From positions 1 through 64,000 of the forward strand of contig CAZOWW010000009.1 of assembly GCA_964583765.1 (NCBI GenBank): DNA of 64,000 nucleotides. The letters are read 5' to 3'. The DNA comes from CAZOWW01 sp964583765. GTDB lineage: Bacteria; Actinomycetota; Actinomycetes; Actinomycetales; Kineosporiaceae. Position numbers and translations under genes: made by a program. A model generated the notes under the pieces. It searched no databases and was not told the origin of the DNA. It saw nothing but the letters and a program-made list of their open reading frames with translations. Positions 16,014-24,793 of this stretch are shown here, piece by piece (position 1 is the stretch's first letter; every line of letters begins with the position of its first letter).

Positions 16014-16804
16014 TGACCGACGATCAGCGGCTCACCGACCGGCTGGCCGCTCTGGTGTCCGACGAGCCGCCGTTCGAGACCGATCTGGGGACGGCGCTCT
16101 GGGCCGCGGAGAGCGGTGGACGCCGTCGCCGGGCCCGGGCGACCGCGATCCGGACGACGTCCGTGATCCTGACCGCCGCCGCCACGTTCGTCGTCGCGTT
16201 GGTGATCTGGTGGCCTGCCTCGTCGCGGGCCCTGCCGCCGGCCCCGGCCGGCACGACCTCCGTCACCCGAGCCGTGGTCGAGCCGACGTTGTCGCCGACC
16301 GCGACCCGCACATCGACGAGCACCCCGGATGCGCTGGTCCTTCGGCAGTTGCTGGACCGGATCGTCGCCCAGGCGGGCAGTGCAGTGAAGATGACCAAGG
16401 ACCAGTACCCCGATGGGGTCGCGTTCACGGCGTATGTGCGGACCAAAGCCGGGCCGGTCGACATCGGCGTCGAGAAGGATGGAAGCTCGGGCGGCGTCGG
16501 GTACGACAAGCACGTCTGCCGGGACGGCCTCCATGGTCCCGACGGCAAGGGCTGTGGTGCCCTGTTGATGCATGACACCGTCGGCATCTGGGAAGTGACC
16601 AACAACAGCCCTACGGGGCGGCGGAGATTGACTGCGGCCGCGGACACGCCGGGCGGGGGAACGCTGTGGGTGACCATCGACAACTACGTCGAGGAGCCGG
16701 ACGGGAACAAGGTGGTCGGGCCGAGCTGGCAGGAGGCCGGGATCACGGTGACCGAGGTCCGGGCCGCGATCGCCGACAGCGGCCTGGCCCTGCCTGATCG
16801 ATGA
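16013..16804 (+). CDS. Membrane protein coupled to SigE-type sigma factor (anti-sigma-like)
   Basis: This 263-residue single-pass protein has about 45 cytoplasmic residues, one transmembrane segment (SVILTAAATFVVALVIWW), a Pro/Thr/Ser-rich stalk and an extracytoplasmic domain. The topology and the 1-nt overlap with the sigma gene fit an anti-sigma factor or a co-regulator, but there is no recognisable zinc-binding anti-sigma motif (HxxxCxxC). The outer domain is homologous to the secreted protein encoded before the sigma gene, including the paired Cys and the GPSWQEAGITVTEVRAA stretch. That the secreted paralogue competes for the same signal is inference. Confidence 0.75.
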   Translation: MTDDQRLTDRLAALVSDEPPFETDLGTALWAAESGGRRRRARATAIRTTSVILTAAATFVVALVIWWPASSRALPPAPAGTTSVTRAVVEPTLSPTATRTSTSTPDALVLRQLLDRIVAQAGSAVKMTKDQYPDGVAFTAYVRTKAGPVDIGVEKDGSSGGVGYDKHVCRDGLHGPDGKGCGALLMHDTVGIWEVTNNSPTGRRRLTAAADTPGGGTLWVTIDNYVEEPDGNKVVGPSWQEAGITVTEVRAAIADSGLALPDR

Positions 16805-16908
16805 GCCCGGTGCCGTTCCGGGAACGACGGGGCACTCGCGCTCCGGCCTGACGGCGAGGCCTTCGGGCCCGCCCGCAGACGCGCGCTGTCCTCGGGCGTC
16901 GTGTCCGC

Positions 16909-18345
16909 TCAGGTGGGCGGGTTCAGCATGTGCCGCCCGGCCTGGGTGGCCTGCCGGCGGCGCCGGCGCACGCGCAGCAGGAGCAGCCCGGCAGCGGTCA
17001 CGGCGAGCACCCCGGCGGCGCTGACGGCCACGGGATGCCGGGCCGGGTGGGCGGCGACCTGCTCGACGTCGTGCAGCGTCCGATTCCACACCGAACGCGT
17101 CGCGGTCCGCTCCGGAGCCTCGTCGGTTCCCCGGGGCCGGATCGAGGAGGAGCCCGTCGTGGCCGTGTCCTCGGTCGTCGTGGGCGCCGTGGTCGGGGTC
17201 GGGGTGGCCACCGGACCGTTCACCAGGACCCCGACCGAGTGGGCGGCCGCGCCGTGCGCGAAGGCCCACTGCAGCAGCGACAGGCCGGACTTCCAGCCAC
17301 CGCCGCGGGCGTCGGCGACCGCGACGAGGTAGCTGCGGGTGCCGCGGGTGGCCGCGCCCACGTAGGTTCCCTCCGCCAGAGTGGTGTACCCGGTCTTCAC
17401 GCCGATGGTGCCGGCGAAGATCCGGAGCAGCTTGTTCTGGTTCTGGATGTGGTAATGGGCCCGTTTCCAGTCGCCGAGGACGCCCTTGCTCGGGAAGACG
17501 TAGTCGACGGTGCGCACGACCTTCGACAGGAACGGGTCGTGCAGGACACCCCGGCCGAAGAGGGCGAGGTCGTAGGCACTGCTGAACTGCCCGTCCGCGT
17601 CGAGACCGCTCGTGTTGACGGGGTGCGTGTCCACGGCGCCCAGGGCCTGTGCCTTCCGCGTCATCAACGCCGCCGCGGCACCGTCGCCCCCCACCATCGC
17701 CCCGAGGGCATGTGCCGCGTCGTTGCCGCTGGGCAGCAGCAGGCCGTAGAACAGATCACGCACGGTGTAGCCGGAGCCGGGGTCGAGACCGACCTTGCTG
17801 CCGTCGATCGCCGCGTCGGACCGCTGGGCGGTGTACGCGCGGGTCAGCGGCAGGTGGGGGAGCAGGGCGAGCGAGGTCAGCAGTTTGAGGGTGCTCGCCG
17901 GCCGGAACGGCACGTGCGCATTGCACGACGCGATCACCGTGCCGGCCTTGAGATCCACGACGACCCAGGCGCCGGCCGGCACCGCGGGGGGCTGCGGTGT
18001 CCCCGCCGGCACGGACAGCTGCAACCCCGGTGCGGCGAGCCGGGCCCCACCGGTCGCGGACGCGGCGTGCGGCATGGGGGTCGCGGGGACGGGGGTGCTC
18101 GGGGGATAGGTGAGGGGGACCGGCAGCGAGGTGGCGCAGACCGGCCGAAGCGGCGGGGCGGTGGTCGCGGCCACGGCCGTGGGGACGCCGAGGCCCGGGA
18201 GCAGGCAGGTCGCGGTACCCAGCGCGAGGGCAGCCACCACCCGGACGGCAGTGACGATCGCCGCCCGTCGGGTGAACGTGCTGCCCGACCGCCTCGTGAC
18301 CTCGGATTCCGTGCCGGTCCGTGGCCCTCGACGACGATCGCGCAT
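16909..18345 (-). CDS. D-alanyl-D-alanine carboxypeptidase (serine-type, S11)
   Basis: This penicillin-binding D,D-carboxypeptidase trims the terminal D-Ala from peptidoglycan stem peptides outside the membrane. The 478-residue protein has an N-terminal export segment (about 28-60), the serine motif S151-T-L-K154, SGN at 206-208 and KTG at 317-319. The C-terminal part has a Thr/Pro-rich stalk, one transmembrane helix and an RVRRRRRQ stop-transfer run. It is therefore anchored at its C-terminus, as in mycobacterial DacB/DacC. The ATG at 18345 opens a charged RRR N-terminus before the signal segment; the frame is open further upstream but reads into a region with no protein-like features. Confidence 0.93.
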   Translation of the reverse strand: MRDRRRGPRTGTESEVTRRSGSTFTRRAAIVTAVRVVAALALGTATCLLPGLGVPTAVAATTAPPLRPVCATSLPVPLTYPPSTPVPATPMPHAASATGGARLAAPGLQLSVPAGTPQPPAVPAGAWVVVDLKAGTVIASCNAHVPFRPASTLKLLTSLALLPHLPLTRAYTAQRSDAAIDGSKVGLDPGSGYTVRDLFYGLLLPSGNDAAHALGAMVGGDGAAAALMTRKAQALGAVDTHPVNTSGLDADGQFSSAYDLALFGRGVLHDPFLSKVVRTVDYVFPSKGVLGDWKRAHYHIQNQNKLLRIFAGTIGVKTGYTTLAEGTYVGAATRGTRSYLVAVADARGGGWKSGLSLLQWAFAHGAAAHSVGVLVNGPVATPTPTTAPTTTEDTATTGSSSIRPRGTDEAPERTATRSVWNRTLHDVEQVAAHPARHPVAVSAAGVLAVTAAGLLLLRVRRRRRQATQAGRHMLNPPT

Positions 18346-18458
18346 GAACGGGGAGACTAGTCGGGCCGAGGGCCGATCAGGGGTGACCACCGGCCCCGAC
18401 GCACCGATGGATCTCCGTCGACCTCGTCGCCGGGGGCTGCCGTCGTCCTGGCGCCCGA

Positions 18459-19616
18459 TCAGGCGGCCACCCTCCGTCGGGCGGTGATCACGGCACGGTA
18501 GTGGTCGAGCAGTTCCTCGCCGAGGGCGTTCCAGGACCGGGGCAGAGCGGCCCGCCGGCCGGCTTCGCCCATCCTCGCCCGTTCCGAGGCCGATCCGAGC
18601 AGCCGGACGAGTCCGGCGCGCAGCGCGCTGTCCTCCTCGGCCGGGTAGCGCAGTCCCTGCACCCCGTGGTCCACGAGGTCCCGAGGGCCGCCGGCATCGG
18701 GCACGAGCACCGGGACTCCGGCGGCCATCGCCTCCTGGACGGTCTGGCCGAAGGTCTCGTGGGTGCCGGTGTGCACGAACACGTCCAGGCAGGCGTAGGC
18801 GTCCGCGAGCTCCTCGCCGTCCAGCCGACCCAGGAAGGTGACGGGGACGCCGGCCAGGGCCTGCTCCGTCTGTGCCCGGGTGGGTCCGTCGCCGACCACC
18901 ACCAGGTGCACCCCGGGCAATCCGCGGAGTACGGCGAGGCGCTCCACGCGCTTCTCCGGGGCGAGCCGACCCACGTAACCCACGAGCACCTCCCCGTTCG
19001 GGCACAGGCGGGTGCGCAGTGCGCGGACCGCCGGCGTGTCACGGCGGGCGGGGGTGAACAGGCGGGTGTCCACCCCGCGTCCCCAGATGGCGACCCGGTC
19101 GACTCCGTGCCCGGTGAGGTCCGCGGCGGCACCGGTGGACGGGGCGAGCGTGAGATCGGCGAGGCCGTGGACGTGCCGGATCACCTGCCAGGCCGTCGCG
19201 GTCATCAGGCCGATCCCGTAGTGCCGGGCATAGCGGGCGACGTCCGTCTGGTACACCGCCACCGTGGGCAGCCCGGCCCGCCGTGCCACGGCGAGTGCGG
19301 TGGCGCCGAGGGCGAACGGTGAGGCCACGTGCACCACGTCGGGGCGGAAGGCGCGCATCAGGTGTGACACCTCCCGGCTGGGGAGCCCCACCGGGAACTG
19401 GCGGTACTGCACCGCCCGGACCGTGCGGACGGGGTAGCCCTCGTAGCTCACGGGGGCCGGACCCGGGCAGAGCACCGTCGCCTCGTGTCCGCCGCGACGC
19501 AGGTGGTGGAGGATCTGCCGGACGCTGGTCGTCACACCGTTCACGGTGGGGAGGAAGGACTCGGTCACGATCGCGACCCGCAACTGCTCGGGCAGGAGCT
19601 GCTCACGCATGCGCAC
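18459..19616 (-). CDS. GT4 glycosyltransferase, probable GDP-mannose-dependent mannosyltransferase
   Basis: This 385-residue GT-B glycosyltransferase has the N-terminal acceptor motif FLPTVNGVTTSVRQILHHL, a nucleotide-sugar half with GYVGRLAPEKRVE and VVVGDGP, and the GT4 EX7E element in HETFGQTVQEAMA. It resembles actinobacterial MgtA/PimB-type mannosyltransferases that build mannolipids at the inner face of the membrane. The neighbouring divergent gene makes GDP-mannose, which supports mannose as donor. The ATG at 19616 lacks a strong RBS; a start a few codons in is possible. It lies 113 bp upstream (in transcription order) of the carboxypeptidase gene. Confidence 0.85.
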   Translation of the reverse strand: MRMREQLLPEQLRVAIVTESFLPTVNGVTTSVRQILHHLRRGGHEATVLCPGPAPVSYEGYPVRTVRAVQYRQFPVGLPSREVSHLMRAFRPDVVHVASPFALGATALAVARRAGLPTVAVYQTDVARYARHYGIGLMTATAWQVIRHVHGLADLTLAPSTGAAADLTGHGVDRVAIWGRGVDTRLFTPARRDTPAVRALRTRLCPNGEVLVGYVGRLAPEKRVERLAVLRGLPGVHLVVVGDGPTRAQTEQALAGVPVTFLGRLDGEELADAYACLDVFVHTGTHETFGQTVQEAMAAGVPVLVPDAGGPRDLVDHGVQGLRYPAEEDSALRAGLVRLLGSASERARMGEAGRRAALPRSWNALGEELLDHYRAVITARRRVAA

Positions 19617-19782
19617 ACCCTGACCGGCTCAGGTGATCGCGGGGCGACGGAGATCCGAGCGGTGCACGGGCGGGGGATGGCCGGGAGGTGTCGCGGGCCG
19701 GACATCGGCCGATCGGTCCAGCCCGGCCGGACCGGGTGGACCTGATGTGGACCACCCGCGCATTCGTGCACCGGTGACACCG

Positions 19783-19788
19783 TACGGT
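19783..19788 (+). promoter_or_regulatory. -10 box of a probable leaderless transcript (manC)
   Basis: TACGGT (TANNNT) ends 6 nt before the ATG at 19795, the spacing that puts the transcription start at or next to the start codon. GGTGGGGG also lies just before the ATG, so a short-leader reading is possible. Confidence 0.4.
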
Positions 19789-19794
19789 GGGGGC

Positions 19795-20952
19795 ATGCCG
19801 AGCCATCCGGAAAGGTCCGTCGACGGCGGGGACCTCGTCCCGTTCCCGCCCCACGGTCTCGAAGGCTTCCATGCCGTGATCCCTGCCGGCGGTGCCGGGA
19901 CCCGTCTCTGGCCGTTGTCCCGGGCAGGCAGGCCGAAGTTCCTGCTCGACCTCACCGGTGCCGGGCGGACGTTGCTGCAGCAGACGTGGGATCGGCTGGT
20001 CCCCTTGGCCGAGGACCGGGTGCTCGTGGTCACCGGAGTCGCCCACGTGAGCGCCGTGACCGCCCAGCTGCCCGGACTCGGTGTCGACAACCTGCTCGCC
20101 GAGCCCTCGCCCCGTGACTCCGCGGCGGCGATCTGCCTGGCCGCGGCAGTGGTGGCGGAACGGGACCCGGACGCGGTGGTGGGATCGTTCGCCGCGGACC
20201 ACGTCGTGCGTGATCGCCGGGCGTTCGAGGCCGCGGTGTCCGAGGCCGTGGCCACCGCCCGGGCCGGCTACGTGGTGACCCTCGGTATCGCACCGGGCGG
20301 GCCGTCGACGGCCTTCGGCTACATCCGGCTGGGCGAGGCACTCACCGTGGCCGGGGCGCCGTCCGCGCGTGCGGTGCGACGGTTCGTGGAGAAGCCCGAT
20401 CAGGACACGGCCCGGGCCTACCTCGCGGACGGCGGGTACCGCTGGAACGCGGGGATGTTCGTGTCCCGGGCCGACGTGCTCCTGGACGAGTTGGCCCGTT
20501 CGCGTCCCGCACTGCATGCGGGTCTGCGCAAGATCGCCGGTTCCTGGGACTCACCGCACCGGGTGGAGATGCTGGAGGCGATCTGGCCGACCCTGGAGAA
20601 GGTGGCGATCGACTACGCGGTGGCCGAGCCCGCTGCCGATGCCGGTCGGGTCGCGATGATCCCCGCGGATCTGGGCTGGGACGACATCGGGGACTTCAGC
20701 TCGCTGGCCGGTCTGCTGGCGAGCGAGGACGGCGTGCGGGTGCTCGGTGACCGGGACCTGGTACTGACCGCCGGCTGGGTGTCCGGCGTCGTGGTGCCCG
20801 GCGCGGATCGGCTCGTCGCCCTCGTGGGGGTGGACGACGTGGTGGTCGTGGACACACCCGACGCCCTGCTCGTGACCACGCGGGAGCGGGCGCAGGACGT
20901 GAAGGCCGTGGTCGATGAGCTGCGTCGCCGGGGTCGCGCGGACTTGCTCTGA
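19795..20952 (+). CDS. manC: Mannose-1-phosphate guanylyltransferase
   Basis: The enzyme makes GDP-mannose from mannose-1-phosphate and GTP. The 385-residue protein has the nucleotidyltransferase signature PAGGAGTRLWPLSR near residue 30, LAEPSPRDSAAAI, FAADH and RRFVEKPDQ. It lacks the extra phosphomannose isomerase domain of bifunctional proteins. The ATG at 19795 is chosen because the family signature begins about 30 residues later and the upstream reading has no such features. With the phosphohexomutase at 47-49 kb and the GT4 enzyme next door, it forms a mannose-activation and transfer pathway. Confidence 0.94.
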   Translation: MPSHPERSVDGGDLVPFPPHGLEGFHAVIPAGGAGTRLWPLSRAGRPKFLLDLTGAGRTLLQQTWDRLVPLAEDRVLVVTGVAHVSAVTAQLPGLGVDNLLAEPSPRDSAAAICLAAAVVAERDPDAVVGSFAADHVVRDRRAFEAAVSEAVATARAGYVVTLGIAPGGPSTAFGYIRLGEALTVAGAPSARAVRRFVEKPDQDTARAYLADGGYRWNAGMFVSRADVLLDELARSRPALHAGLRKIAGSWDSPHRVEMLEAIWPTLEKVAIDYAVAEPAADAGRVAMIPADLGWDDIGDFSSLAGLLASEDGVRVLGDRDLVLTAGWVSGVVVPGADRLVALVGVDDVVVVDTPDALLVTTRERAQDVKAVVDELRRRGRADLL

Positions 20953-21094
20953 GGCCCTGGGGGCGTTCGACCGTGCACCCCCGGTGCCCGTCCGGTACCG
21001 GTGCCCCCTCGGGTGGGAACACTGCCCCGTGGCCTGGAACCGGCGCCCAGGGTGAAAGCGGTGCGTGGTCGCACGAATCCACCTGCTCCCGGCC

Positions 21095-21123
21095 TTGACC
21101 GGGGGCAGGCGGAGGCCTAGGTT
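21095..21123 (+). promoter_or_regulatory. Promoter of the GH3-CBM2 gene
   Basis: TTGACC at 21095-21100 and TAGGTT at 21118-21123 are separated by exactly 17 bp, the best housekeeping-type promoter match in the window. Transcription would start near 21130. Confidence 0.6.
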
Positions 21124-21130
21124 CCTCCTC

Positions 21131-21141
21131 GCTCCGGGAGC
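21131..21141 (+). promoter_or_regulatory. Possible operator at the GH3 start point
   Basis: GCTCCGGGAGC is an 11-nt palindrome lying right at the predicted transcription start. It differs from the GAAAnTTTC sites of the GH26 gene, so a different regulator would be expected. Confidence 0.35.
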
Positions 21142-21299
21142 CTGCCCGACCTGTGCCCTCGTCGACGACCTCCCCTCGTTCGATGCCGCCGCCTCCCGCC
21201 GGGGAACGGTCACGGCCGTCCCCGGTACTGCGGCCCGTGCCTGGTCGTGCCCGATCCTGGATGCTCAGACCTACCTCCGAGCACTGAGGAGCTCGCCCG

Positions 21300-23792
21300 A
21301 TGTCCCGCCTTTCCGGCCGTTCGCGGCCACGTGCCCTCCTGACCGCAACTCTCGTGGGTTCCCTGCTCGCCGCGGGGGCGGCCTTCACGACCGCCGGACA
21401 TGCTCGTGCCGCAGGCCTGCCCTACCAGGACTCGTCCCAGCCGGTGGCCACGCGGGTCGCCGACCTGATGTCGCGGATGAGCCTGGACGACAAGATCGGC
21501 CAGATGACCCAGGTCGACTACACCGCGGTGAAGAACTCGCAGGATCTGGCCACCTACAAGATCGGCTCGATGCTCTCCGGCGGCGGATCCAACCCTTCCG
21601 ACATGAGCGGCACCGGCTGGGCGAACCTCTACGACGGGTTCCAGAAGGTCGCGCTCTCGACCCCGCTCGCCATTCCGCTGATCTACGGGATCGACGCGGT
21701 GCACGGCAACAACCACGTCAAGGGCGCCACGATCTTCCCGCACAACATCGGCCTGGGCGCCACCCGCGACCCGGCCCTGGTGCAGCAGATCGGCCAGGCC
21801 ACCGCGGAGGAGGTCGCCGCGACCGGCGTCGACTGGACCTTCGCGCCCTGCCTGTGCGTCGCCCGCAACGACCGGTGGGGACGCACCTACGAGTCCTACG
21901 GGGAGAACCCCGAGATCGCGACGTCCATGACGACGATCATCACCGGACTCCAGGGCGGCACCATCGGCGGCACGAGCTCCTCGATCCTGGCCACGGCCAA
22001 GCACTACATCGGTGACGGTGGCACCACGGGCGGCGTCGACCAGGGCAACACGCAGATCAGCGAGGCCGAACTGCGCGCGATCCACCTGCCGCCGTTCAAG
22101 GCCGCGGTGGACCGCAACGTCGGGTCCGTGATGATCAGCTACAGCAGCTGGAACGGCGTCAAGATGCACAGCAACAAGTACCTGATCACCGACGTCCTCA
22201 AGACCGAGCTCGGGTTCAAGGGCTTCGTGGTCACCGACTGGGCGGCCATCGACCAGCTGGACGGCGCCACCGGGTTCACCGCGTCCGAGGTGGCCACAGC
22301 GATCAACGCCGGCATCGACATGGTCATGGTGCCCACCGACTACGTCACGTTCATCAACGACCTGCGCCAGGACGTGAACAGCGGCGCCGTGTCGCAGTCC
22401 CGCATCGACGACGCGGTGAGCCGGATCCTGACGAAGAAGTTCGAGCTGGGTCTCTTCGAGCGGCCGCTGGCCGACCGGACCCTGCTGAGCACGATCGGCA
22501 GCCAGGCGCACAAGGACCTCGCCCGCCAGGCGGTGCGCGAGTCGCAGGTGCTGCTCAAGAACGCCAACGGGATCCTCCCGCTGGCCAAGACCAACAACAA
22601 GATCTTCGTCGCGGGCAAGGATGCCGACGACATCGGCAACCAGTCCGGCGGCTGGACGATGACCTGGCAGGGTTCCTCCGGCGCGATCACCGCCGGAACG
22701 ACGATCCTCACGGGCATCCGCAATGCGGTCGGTTCCGGCAGCACCGTGACCTACAGCAAGGACGGCTCGGGGATCGACAGCTCGTACAAGGTCGCGATCG
22801 CCGTCGTCGGCGAGACGCCCTACGCCGAGGGCAAGGGCGACCTCACGGGTTCGATGAGCCTGGACTCCACGGACCTGGCCGCGCTGTCGAAGCTCGAGGC
22901 CGCTGGCGTGCCCGTGGTGACGGTGCTCGTCTCGGGCCGCCCCCGGGACATCGCCTCGGAGCTGTCCAAGTGGTCCGCCTTCCTGGAGGCCTGGCTGCCG
23001 GGTACCGAGGGCGAGGGTGTGGCCGACGTGCTCTTCGGCGACTACAACCCCACGGGCAAGCTGCCGGTGACCTGGCCGACCAGCGCGTCGCAGGAGCCGA
23101 TCAACGACGGTGACGGGCAGACCGGCCTGTTCCCGTACGGCTTCGGCCTCAGCTACGGCGGCCAGACCACGACCACCACGACGAGCACCACCACGACCAC
23201 GACGACGACGCGTCCGACCACGACGACCACGACCACGCGTCCGACGACCACGACGCCGCCGGTCACGACGACCACGACGACCACGACGACCACGACCACC
23301 ACGACGACGCGTCCCACCACGACCGCCACGACGACGCGTCCCACCACGACCACCACGACGACGCGTCCCACCACGACCACTACGACGACGCCGCCGGTCA
23401 CGACGACCACGACCACCACGACGCGTCCGACGACCACGACAACGACCACCACGGCCCCGGTCACGACCACCACGACGAGCGGTGCGCCGGGACGGACCTG
23501 CGCGGCGTCGTACACGGTGACCAGTTCCTGGACGGGTGGGTTCCAGGGCACCGTGACCGTGACCGCGGGCAGTTCGGCGATCAGCGGGTGGAAGGTGGCC
23601 TGGACCTTCGGGAACGGGCAGACGGTCACGCAGTCCTGGAACGCGAACGTCACGAGCAGCGGTTCGTCCGTGACCGCGACGAACCTCTCCTGGAACGGTT
23701 CCCTCGGCGCGGGCGCCAACACCAGTTTCGGGTTCCTGGGTTCCTGGACCGGCAGCAACTCCGTGCCGGCCGTGACCTGCACCGCGAGCTGA
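21300..23792 (+). CDS. Secreted GH3 beta-glucan glucohydrolase with CBM2
   Basis: This 830-residue exported enzyme has a signal peptide (about 1-37, HARA|AG), a two-domain GH3 core (about 40-620), a Thr-rich linker of roughly 105 residues (about 623-727) and a C-terminal CBM2 (about 731-830). D313 in GFVVTDWAAIDQ is the expected nucleophile. GETPYAEGKGD in the second domain matches the acid/base region of barley ExoI/bacterial ExoP-type beta-glucan exohydrolases. The C-terminal fibronectin-III-like domain of classical GH3 beta-glucosidases is absent. It probably releases glucose from cello-oligosaccharides or mixed-linkage glucans while bound to cellulose. The CBM2 keeps Trp at NLSWNG, unlike the GH26 protein. 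AGGAG lies 8 nt before the ATG. Confidence 0.93.
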   Translation: MSRLSGRSRPRALLTATLVGSLLAAGAAFTTAGHARAAGLPYQDSSQPVATRVADLMSRMSLDDKIGQMTQVDYTAVKNSQDLATYKIGSMLSGGGSNPSDMSGTGWANLYDGFQKVALSTPLAIPLIYGIDAVHGNNHVKGATIFPHNIGLGATRDPALVQQIGQATAEEVAATGVDWTFAPCLCVARNDRWGRTYESYGENPEIATSMTTIITGLQGGTIGGTSSSILATAKHYIGDGGTTGGVDQGNTQISEAELRAIHLPPFKAAVDRNVGSVMISYSSWNGVKMHSNKYLITDVLKTELGFKGFVVTDWAAIDQLDGATGFTASEVATAINAGIDMVMVPTDYVTFINDLRQDVNSGAVSQSRIDDAVSRILTKKFELGLFERPLADRTLLSTIGSQAHKDLARQAVRESQVLLKNANGILPLAKTNNKIFVAGKDADDIGNQSGGWTMTWQGSSGAITAGTTILTGIRNAVGSGSTVTYSKDGSGIDSSYKVAIAVVGETPYAEGKGDLTGSMSLDSTDLAALSKLEAAGVPVVTVLVSGRPRDIASELSKWSAFLEAWLPGTEGEGVADVLFGDYNPTGKLPVTWPTSASQEPINDGDGQTGLFPYGFGLSYGGQTTTTTTSTTTTTTTTRPTTTTTTTRPTTTTPPVTTTTTTTTTTTTTTTRPTTTATTTRPTTTTTTTRPTTTTTTTPPVTTTTTTTTRPTTTTTTTTAPVTTTTTSGAPGRTCAASYTVTSSWTGGFQGTVTVTAGSSAISGWKVAWTFGNGQTVTQSWNANVTSSGSSVTATNLSWNGSLGAGANTSFGFLGSWTGSNSVPAVTCTAS

Positions 23793-23837
23793 ACGAGCAG
23801 CACCTGAACAGCTAGGACCTGAACAGCTGAGTCAGCA

Positions 23838-23867
23838 GGGCCCGGACACCTCTCGGCGTCCGGGCCC
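23838..23867 (+). terminator. Terminator after the GH3 gene
   Basis: A 10-bp perfect stem (23838-23847 with 23858-23867, 10-nt loop) starts 46 nt after the stop. Confidence 0.7.
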
Positions 23868-24003
23868 CGTGCTGTTGTCGGGGCGGCCGGCGTGCTTCGG
23901 ACCTCGTGCGGACGTCGCGGCCGCTTCCCCTGCGCCGTGGGACTCGCCGGACGCACGAACGGCCCCGACCCGAGGGCCGAGGCCGTTCGCGATGACGCCG
24001 TGC

Positions 24004-24027
24004 GGGAGAACCGCGGCCGGTTCTCCC
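24004..24027 (-). terminator. Terminator of the sdhCAB operon
   Basis: A perfect 10-bp stem with a 4-nt loop (24004-24013 with 24018-24027) lies 14 nt beyond the sdhB stop codon. Confidence 0.75.
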
Positions 24028-24040
24028 CGGGACTGCGTGG

Positions 24041-24793
24041 TCAGCTGCTGCGGCGGGCCAGCTTGGAGCCGAGCCAGATGATCGGGTCGAACTTGCGGTC
24101 CGTCACGCGCTCCTTCATCGGGATCAGCGCATTGTCGGTGATCTTGATGTGCTCGGGGCACACCTCGGTGCAGCACTTGGTGATGTTGCAGTAGCCGAGC
24201 CCGTACAGGTCCTGCGCAGCCAGCTTGCGGTCGGCGGTGTCGAGCGGGTGCATGTCCAGCTCGGCGATGCGCATGAGGAAGCGGGGGCCCGCGAAGGCCT
24301 GCTTGTTCTCCTCGTGGTCACGGATCACGTGGCACACGTTCTGGCAGAGGAAGCACTCGATGCACTTGCGGAACTCCTGCGAGCGCTCGACGTCCACCTG
24401 TGCCATGCGGTAGTCGCCGGGGGCCAGGCCCTTCGGCGGCGCGAAGGCCGGGATCTCCCGGGCCTTGGCGTAGTTGAACGAGACGTCCGTGACCAGGTCG
24501 CGGATCACCGGGAAGGTGCGCAGCGGCGTCACGGTGATGGTCTCGGTGGGCTCGAAGGTGCTCATCCGGCACATACACATCAGGCGCGGCTTGCCGTTGA
24601 CCTCGGCGCTGCAGGAGCCGCACTTGCCGGCCTTGCAGTTCCAGCGCACCCCCAGGTCGGGGGCCTGCTGGGCCTGGATCCGGTGGACCAGGTCAAGCAC
24701 GACCTCGCCCTCGTTGGCCTGGACGGTGAAGTCCTTCAGGCCCCCGCCGGCGGCGTCGCCACGCCAGATCTTGAAGTGGGCGTCGTGGCTCAC
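24041..24793 (-). CDS. sdhB: Succinate dehydrogenase iron-sulfur subunit
   Basis: SdhB carries electrons from the flavin to quinone through three Fe-S clusters on the inner face of the membrane. The 250-residue protein shows the [2Fe-2S] ligands CKAGKCGSC with a later Cys (LMCMC), the [4Fe-4S] set CIECFLCQNVCHV and the [3Fe-4S] set CNITKCCTEVCPEH. The GTG start overlaps the sdhA stop by 4 nt, with GGAGGG about 7 nt upstream. The sequence type (KIWRGD N-terminus, FKIW..DAAGGG) matches the mycobacterial Sdh1 group rather than the four-subunit enzyme. Confidence 0.96.
   Translation of the reverse strand: MSHDAHFKIWRGDAAGGGLKDFTVQANEGEVVLDLVHRIQAQQAPDLGVRWNCKAGKCGSCSAEVNGKPRLMCMCRMSTFEPTETITVTPLRTFPVIRDLVTDVSFNYAKAREIPAFAPPKGLAPGDYRMAQVDVERSQEFRKCIECFLCQNVCHVIRDHEENKQAFAGPRFLMRIAELDMHPLDTADRKLAAQDLYGLGYCNITKCCTEVCPEHIKITDNALIPMKERVTDRKFDPIIWLGSKLARRSS

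Larger units (their letters stand above)
20953..21299 (+). other. Gap with promoter before the GH3 gene
   Basis: The 347 bp hold a good sigma-70-type promoter and a palindrome at its start point (both listed separately), then about 160 nt of leader ending in AGGAG 8 nt before the GH3 ATG. No clear terminator hairpin for manC is seen, and no gene. Confidence 0.6.

Noticed and set aside
18346..19005. Upstream extension of the carboxypeptidase frame
   Set aside because: It overlaps the GT4 gene in another frame on the same strand and reads as an Arg/Gly/Pro-rich shadow.
23153..23956. Open frame antisense to the GH3 linker with long Val-Val-Val runs
   Set aside because: Poly-Val is the complement of the Thr codons (acn read as gtn) in the linker; it is a shadow of the repeat.
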